Positions 4,790-7,860 of a DNA stretch of 7,860 bases are shown here, one piece after another. The first letter of the stretch is position 1, and each line of letters begins with the position of its first letter. The notes under the pieces are model-generated. The model worked only from the letters and a program-made list of their open reading frames with translations. It did not search any database and was not told the DNA's origin. The position numbers were made by a program, and so were the translations under genes. Source of the DNA: an uncultured Eubacteriales bacterium (lineage in GTDB: Bacteria; Bacillota; Clostridia; Oscillospirales; Oscillospiraceae). The stretch lies in NCBI GenBank assembly GCA_949744025.1, contig CATJWA010000112.1:1-7860 (forward strand), written 5' to 3'.

Positions 4790-6115
4790 ATGGCTGATTC
4801 CGAAAAAAGGAAAAATGATTCCGGAGCCCGCAGGGGGGAGAACTATCTCAACAATCCACTGGTGGACGTCTTTGGACAGGAAAATACCCACGGCTCCGGG
4901 CGAGAGCAGGCACATGACCGCTATGCCGTTAAGGATGCCGATATGGATATAGAAGAACGCGACTACCGCCCCGTGAGAACACGGCGGGACGGGCGCCTCG
5001 GCTGCCTCGGCGGGATGATGTACGCGGTGTTCATAATCGGCTTGTCTGTAATACTTGCCTGTGTGGGCTGGATGGCAGCCAGCGATGTTCTGGCTCTCAA
5101 CAAGCAGGAAATAAGCGCGACCGTAACGCTGCCGGAGGACATATTCACCGAGGAGCAGCGCGAGGTCAAGGACAGCAGCGGCAAGGTCACCGGAAAGAAA
5201 ACTGTGAGCGTGGCGGATATTGATTATGTGGCCGACCAGCTCAAGAACGAGGGAATAATCGAGTACAAATGGCTGTTCAAGCTCTTTGCAAAGGTTTCAA
5301 ACGCCTCGACAAAGCTTGCCCCAGGCAGCTATGAGCTCTCCACTCGGCTGGACTACCGTGCGCTTATAACCAATATGCAGGTGGGTACGGAGTCAATGAT
5401 AGTGACGAAGCTGACATTCCCAGAGGGCTATACGATGCGCCAGATTTTTGAGCGCCTGGAGGAGAACAAGGTCTGCTCTGCCGAGGACCTTTATGACGCC
5501 GCAGCCAACTATAAATATAACTTTGCCTTTCTCGAGGACGCGGAAAACGGAGACGCGTCGTATCTTGAGGGCTTCATTTTCCCCGACACCTATGATTTTT
5601 ATCAGGGGGAGCAGGCGTCGAGCGTTATAAACAAGTTTCTTTCAGCCCTGCACTACAAGGTTACGGCCGATATGTGGAAGCAGTGCGAGAACCTGCACAT
5701 CAGCTTCCGCGAGGCGGTGACGATAGCGTCAATGATAGAAAAGGAAGCCGCCAACGACGAGGAGCGCGCGGTTATAGCCTCCGTAATCTACAATCGTCTT
5801 AACGCCGGTATGAATTTAGGTATAGACGCCACGATACTCTATGAATACCCCGAGTACGAGGGCGGATTGAATATTCCCGACAGCATACGCAACGCGGACA
5901 GCCCGTATAACACCAACCTGTACCCCGGCCTGCCGCCCACGCCGATATGCAATCCCGGCATATCCTCGATAAACGCGGCGCTCCAGCCGGCGGGCACAAG
6001 CTATTACTACTATGCGCTTGACACCTCCACGGGCGCCCACCGTTTCTTTACAAACTACAATGAGTTCCAGGCCTTCACGGCTACACAGGACTATGAAAAC
6101 TATACCGGCACGTAA
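4790..6115 (+). CDS. mltG: endolytic murein transglycosylase MltG (YceG)
   Basis: MltG cuts nascent peptidoglycan strands at the outer face of the membrane and is thought to end glycan chain growth. The 441-residue product has a charged cytosolic N-terminus (1-75). One membrane span follows (about 76-97, MMYAVFIIGLSVILACVGWM), then a LysM-like subdomain (about 110-205) and the YceG catalytic domain (about 206-435). IASMIEKEA (312-320) holds E317 and E319, one of which is the catalytic Glu (E218 in E. coli). LEGFIFPDTY (259-268) and SPYNTNLYPGLPPTPICNPG (371-390) are strongly conserved family segments. An acidic to Lys-rich insertion (about 118-140) precedes the first repeat. The next gene starts 23 bases before this one ends, implying coupled expression. 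Confidence 0.94.
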   Translation: MADSEKRKNDSGARRGENYLNNPLVDVFGQENTHGSGREQAHDRYAVKDADMDIEERDYRPVRTRRDGRLGCLGGMMYAVFIIGLSVILACVGWMAASDVLALNKQEISATVTLPEDIFTEEQREVKDSSGKVTGKKTVSVADIDYVADQLKNEGIIEYKWLFKLFAKVSNASTKLAPGSYELSTRLDYRALITNMQVGTESMIVTKLTFPEGYTMRQIFERLEENKVCSAEDLYDAAANYKYNFAFLEDAENGDASYLEGFIFPDTYDFYQGEQASSVINKFLSALHYKVTADMWKQCENLHISFREAVTIASMIEKEAANDEERAVIASVIYNRLNAGMNLGIDATILYEYPEYEGGLNIPDSIRNADSPYNTNLYPGLPPTPICNPGISSINAALQPAGTSYYYYALDTSTGAHRFFTNYNEFQAFTATQDYENYTGT

Positions 6116-7319
6116 GGCTGAGCTTCTGTCCCCGGCAGGGGACATGGAGCGGCTGGAGATGGCGCTGTGCTACGGGGCGGACGCAGTTTATCTGGCGGGG
6201 AAAAGCTTTGGCCTGCGTGCCTCTGCGGGCAATTTCGATTTTGAGCAGATGGTCTCAGCGGGGAAGCTGTGCCGCGCGGCGGGTGCAAAAATTTATGTGA
6301 CGGTGAATGCGCTGCCGCATGAGCGGGAGCTGGAGCGGCTTCCTGAGTTTTTGGAGCACGCCGCAGATGCGGGAGCGGACGGCTTTATTATAGCCGACTT
6401 AGGCGTGATGGCGCTGGCAAAGCGGTATGCCCCGCGTGTGCCGCTGCATGTGAGCACGCAGCTTGGCGTTGTAAACTCGGCGACAGCGCGCGTACTGCAT
6501 GATATGGGCGCGTCCCGAGTGGTTCTGGCGAGGGAGATGAGCATTGAGGAAATTGCTGAGCTCCGTGCAAAGACTCCAAAGGAGTTAGAGCTGGAGGCCT
6601 TTGTCCATGGGGCGATGTGCGTCTCCTTCTCCGGCCGCTGCCTGCTGTCCAACTACATGACAGGCCGCGACGCGAACGGCGGAGAGTGCGCCCAACCCTG
6701 CCGCTGGAAGTACCATCTTGTGGAGGAAAAGCGTCCGGGCGAGTATTTTGAGATAAGCGAGGACGGCGGCACACATATAATGAACTCGCGCGACTTGTGT
6801 ATGATAGAGCATATTCCGAAACTGCTGGATGCGGGAATAGGCAGCCTGAAAATAGAGGGACGCATGAAAAGCGCATATTATGCCGCGATTGCCACCTATG
6901 CCTACCGCGGCGCTCTGGACGACTGTATTGCTGACCGGCCCTTTGACAAAGCCTGGCTTGACGAGTGCATGAAAATAAGCCACCGTCAGTACTGCACAGG
7001 CTTTTATTTCGGAGAGCCCGGACAGTATTATCCCGACGCGATGTATTTTGCCGACGCGGCGGTCTGTGCCGTGGCGGAAGGCAGAACGGACGGGGAAGGA
7101 AGGGCGGTTTTTACCCAGCGCAACAAATTTGCCGCCGGCGACGCACTTGAGCTGGTCCGCCCGGGCGAAAAGCCCCTGAATCTGACCTGCCCCGAGCTCC
7201 GGAACGCGGACGGCGAGGTAGAGGACTCAGCCTGTCATGCGATGATGGAGCTGCATATACCGCTGCCTGTCTCTGTGCCGCGCCTGTCAATACTCAGAAA
7301 GCTCAAGACGGAAAAATGA
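6093..7319 (+). CDS. trhP: peptidase U32 family protein, tRNA 5-hydroxyuridine hydroxylation (TrhP/YrrO-like)
   Basis: U32 proteins of the TrhP type help hydroxylate U34 of tRNA anticodons, using prephenate and an iron-sulfur cluster; protease activity is not established for most of them. The 408-residue product starts with KAELLSPAGD (8-17), the usual family opening. It then shows a TIM-barrel-like run ending in the U32 signature EAFVHGAMCVSFSGRCLLS (168-186). C176, C183, C199 or C203, and C236 are candidate cluster ligands. A C-terminal barrel-like domain (about 318-390) completes it. It is close in length to B. subtilis YrrO. The start at 6093 puts the conserved opening at residue 8 and overlaps mltG by 23 bases; its ribosome binding site (AGGA at 6087-6090) is weak and very close, so reinitiation after mltG is likely. 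RlhA-type rRNA hydroxylation is the alternative, less favoured by the mltG and alaS context. Confidence 0.87.
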   Translation: MKTIPARKAELLSPAGDMERLEMALCYGADAVYLAGKSFGLRASAGNFDFEQMVSAGKLCRAAGAKIYVTVNALPHERELERLPEFLEHAADAGADGFIIADLGVMALAKRYAPRVPLHVSTQLGVVNSATARVLHDMGASRVVLAREMSIEEIAELRAKTPKELELEAFVHGAMCVSFSGRCLLSNYMTGRDANGGECAQPCRWKYHLVEEKRPGEYFEISEDGGTHIMNSRDLCMIEHIPKLLDAGIGSLKIEGRMKSAYYAAIATYAYRGALDDCIADRPFDKAWLDECMKISHRQYCTGFYFGEPGQYYPDAMYFADAAVCAVAEGRTDGEGRAVFTQRNKFAAGDALELVRPGEKPLNLTCPELRNADGEVEDSACHAMMELHIPLPVSVPRLSILRKLKTEK

Positions 7320-7351
7320 ACGAAATTCTCCCCGTATTTTGCAAAAAAGTG

Positions 7352-7379
7352 TTGACAAGCATGGATACTGTGCTAAAAT
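7352..7379 (+). promoter_or_regulatory. extended -10 sigma-A promoter for the alaS T-box transcript
   Basis: A perfect TTGACA (7352-7357) and TAAAAT (7374-7379) are 16 bases apart, and TGC directly before the -10 gives the extended TGn element. The predicted start is near 7386, just before the T-box leader. No terminator separates it from trhP, so readthrough from mltG-trhP may also enter the leader. Confidence 0.88.
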
Positions 7380-7385
7380 AACAGG

Positions 7386-7620
7386 GTAATATTTTGTGGG
7401 CTATGACGAAAAGAGTTTACAGACGAGGTCAGCAGAGAGGGAGAGCAGGTGAAAACTCCCGACCGGCGTATGGAGACGGCCGCTTCCGAGCCCGGGCGCG
7501 ACGAGCGCCCCGCCACGTCCCCGTTAAAGGACGTCTGAGATGCCGCGAGAGCGGCAAATTAGGGTGGTACCGTGGAGTCTCAAAGCTTCGCCCCTATATA
7601 TCAGGGGCGGAGCTTTTTTA
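7386..7620 (+). promoter_or_regulatory. T-box riboswitch controlling alaS (tRNA-Ala)
   Basis: This leader senses uncharged tRNA-Ala and lets transcription pass into alaS when alanine charging is low. The T-box core AGGGTGGTACCG is at 7561-7572; its UGGT (7565-7568) would pair with ACCA-3', matching an A73 discriminator. Stem I is visible: a base GACG (7405-7408) with CGTC (7516-7519), an AGAGA bulge (7434-7438), and a distal stem GGGAG/CTCCC (7439-7443 with 7456-7460) whose loop contains GGTGAAAA. A GGTC/GACC helix (7427-7430 with 7461-7464) lies below. GCC (7512-7514), followed by A, sits at the 3' side of the specifier loop and reads alanine. A small GCCGC/GCGGC stem (7542-7546 with 7551-7555) precedes the T-box. 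Stem II seems to be missing. It lies directly before alaS, so class and target agree. Confidence 0.92.
7582..7619 (+). terminator. regulated terminator of the alaS T-box
   Basis: A 14-bp stem (7582-7595 with 7603-7616, one T-G wobble) around an ATATATC loop ends in a T-run (7614-7619). It lies just after the T-box sequence and about 46 bases before the alaS ATG. It would form when tRNA-Ala is fully charged. Confidence 0.92.
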
Positions 7621-7652
7621 TATATAAGTTATAAATATTTATATTCATTTTT

Positions 7653-7657
7653 GGAGG
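7653..7657 (+). promoter_or_regulatory. ribosome binding site of alaS
   Basis: GGAGG lies eight bases before the ATG at 7666, an ideal distance, downstream of the T-box terminator. Confidence 0.85.
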
Positions 7658-7665
7658 AAAGATAA

Positions 7666-7860
7666 ATGGCACACAGGTATATTGGACTAAACGAGCTGCG
7701 CGAGCTGTTTCTTAAGTTTTTCGAGACTAAGGGACATCTGCGCCTGCCGAGCTTTTCACTCATTCCGAAGGATGACAAGTCGCTGCTGCTGATTAACTCC
7801 GGCATGGCGCCGATGAAGCCCTACTTCACCGGTGAGGTAGAGCCGCCGCGCCGCCGTGTA
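7666..7860 (+). CDS. alaS: alanyl-tRNA synthetase, N-terminal part (gene continues past the window)
   Basis: The enzyme charges tRNA-Ala with alanine. Only the first 65 codons are present, so editing and oligomerisation domains are out of view. Translated directly, the start reads MAHRYIGLNELRELFLKFF, then GHLRLPSF (24-31), LIPKDDKSLLLINSGMAP (33-50), MKPYFTG (51-57) and EPPRRRV up to the edge. This is the strongly conserved N-terminus of class II AlaRS, containing motif 1. GGAGG lies eight bases upstream. Its expression depends on the T-box leader directly before it, which carries a matching alanine specifier candidate. Confidence 0.97.
   Translation, partial: MAHRYIGLNELRELFLKFFETKGHLRLPSFSLIPKDDKSLLLINSGMAPMKPYFTGEVEPPRRRV

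Noticed and set aside
6012..6092. Longer U32 start, 27 codons upstream
   Set aside because: The added residues overlap conserved mltG sequence in another frame and do not match the family, whose conserved opening begins just after the ATG at 6093.
7394..7627. 77-codon open frame over the alaS leader
   Set aside because: The sequence is fully explained by the T-box riboswitch and its terminator, through which this frame would read.
1..7860. CRISPR array, tRNA, rRNA, insertion sequence or prophage genes
   Set aside because: No regularly spaced direct repeats, cloverleaf, rRNA-like stretch, transposase or integrase was seen on either strand.

Overview
The window is a compact stretch of chromosomal housekeeping genes from a GC-rich member of the class Clostridia. 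An Oscillospiraceae/Ruminococcaceae-like gut bacterium is my best guess. That placement rests on several things: a 61-residue bS21, a T-box riboswitch in front of alaS, a Gram-positive TagA-type glycosyltransferase, a class-U-like sirtuin, a clostridial divergent thymidylate kinase, and an MltG with a long cytosolic N-terminus. Near-consensus sigma-A promoters with strong GGAGG-type ribosome binding sites agree with it. The species cannot be named from this sequence alone. I see no prophage, transposase, CRISPR array, tRNA or rRNA.

Layout from left to right. (1) rpsU with a strong terminator, followed by a 319-base gap. The gap holds a 20-bp near-perfect palindrome, a second 12-bp hairpin and, at its right edge, a near-consensus sigma-A promoter. 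(2) A two-gene overlapping unit: an OGG-type 8-oxoguanine DNA glycosylase and a FatA-like acyl-ACP thioesterase, closed by a terminator. (3) A second clear promoter driving a tightly packed unit of sirtuin deacetylase, TagA/WecG glycosyltransferase and thymidylate kinase-like enzyme. (4) The only convincing minus-strand gene, a 53-residue Cys/Asn-rich single-hydrophobic-segment miniprotein, convergent with tmk and sharing a terminator hairpin with it. (5) mltG and a U32-family tRNA hydroxylation protein (trhP), overlapping by 23 bases. (6) A strong promoter, a complete alanine-type T-box leader with a terminator, and the first 65 codons of alaS, which runs off the window.

The genes are a mix of translation (rpsU, trhP, alaS), DNA maintenance and precursor supply (ogg, tmk), envelope work (mltG, tagA, acyl-ACP thioesterase) and protein deacylation (sirtuin). 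The mltG-trhP-alaS proximity recalls the alaS-yrrL-yrrM-yrrN-yrrO neighbourhood of Bacillus subtilis, with a different order. The least explained items are the Cys/Asn miniprotein and the palindromic element in the rpsU-ogg gap. No clear multi-gene novel system is visible.
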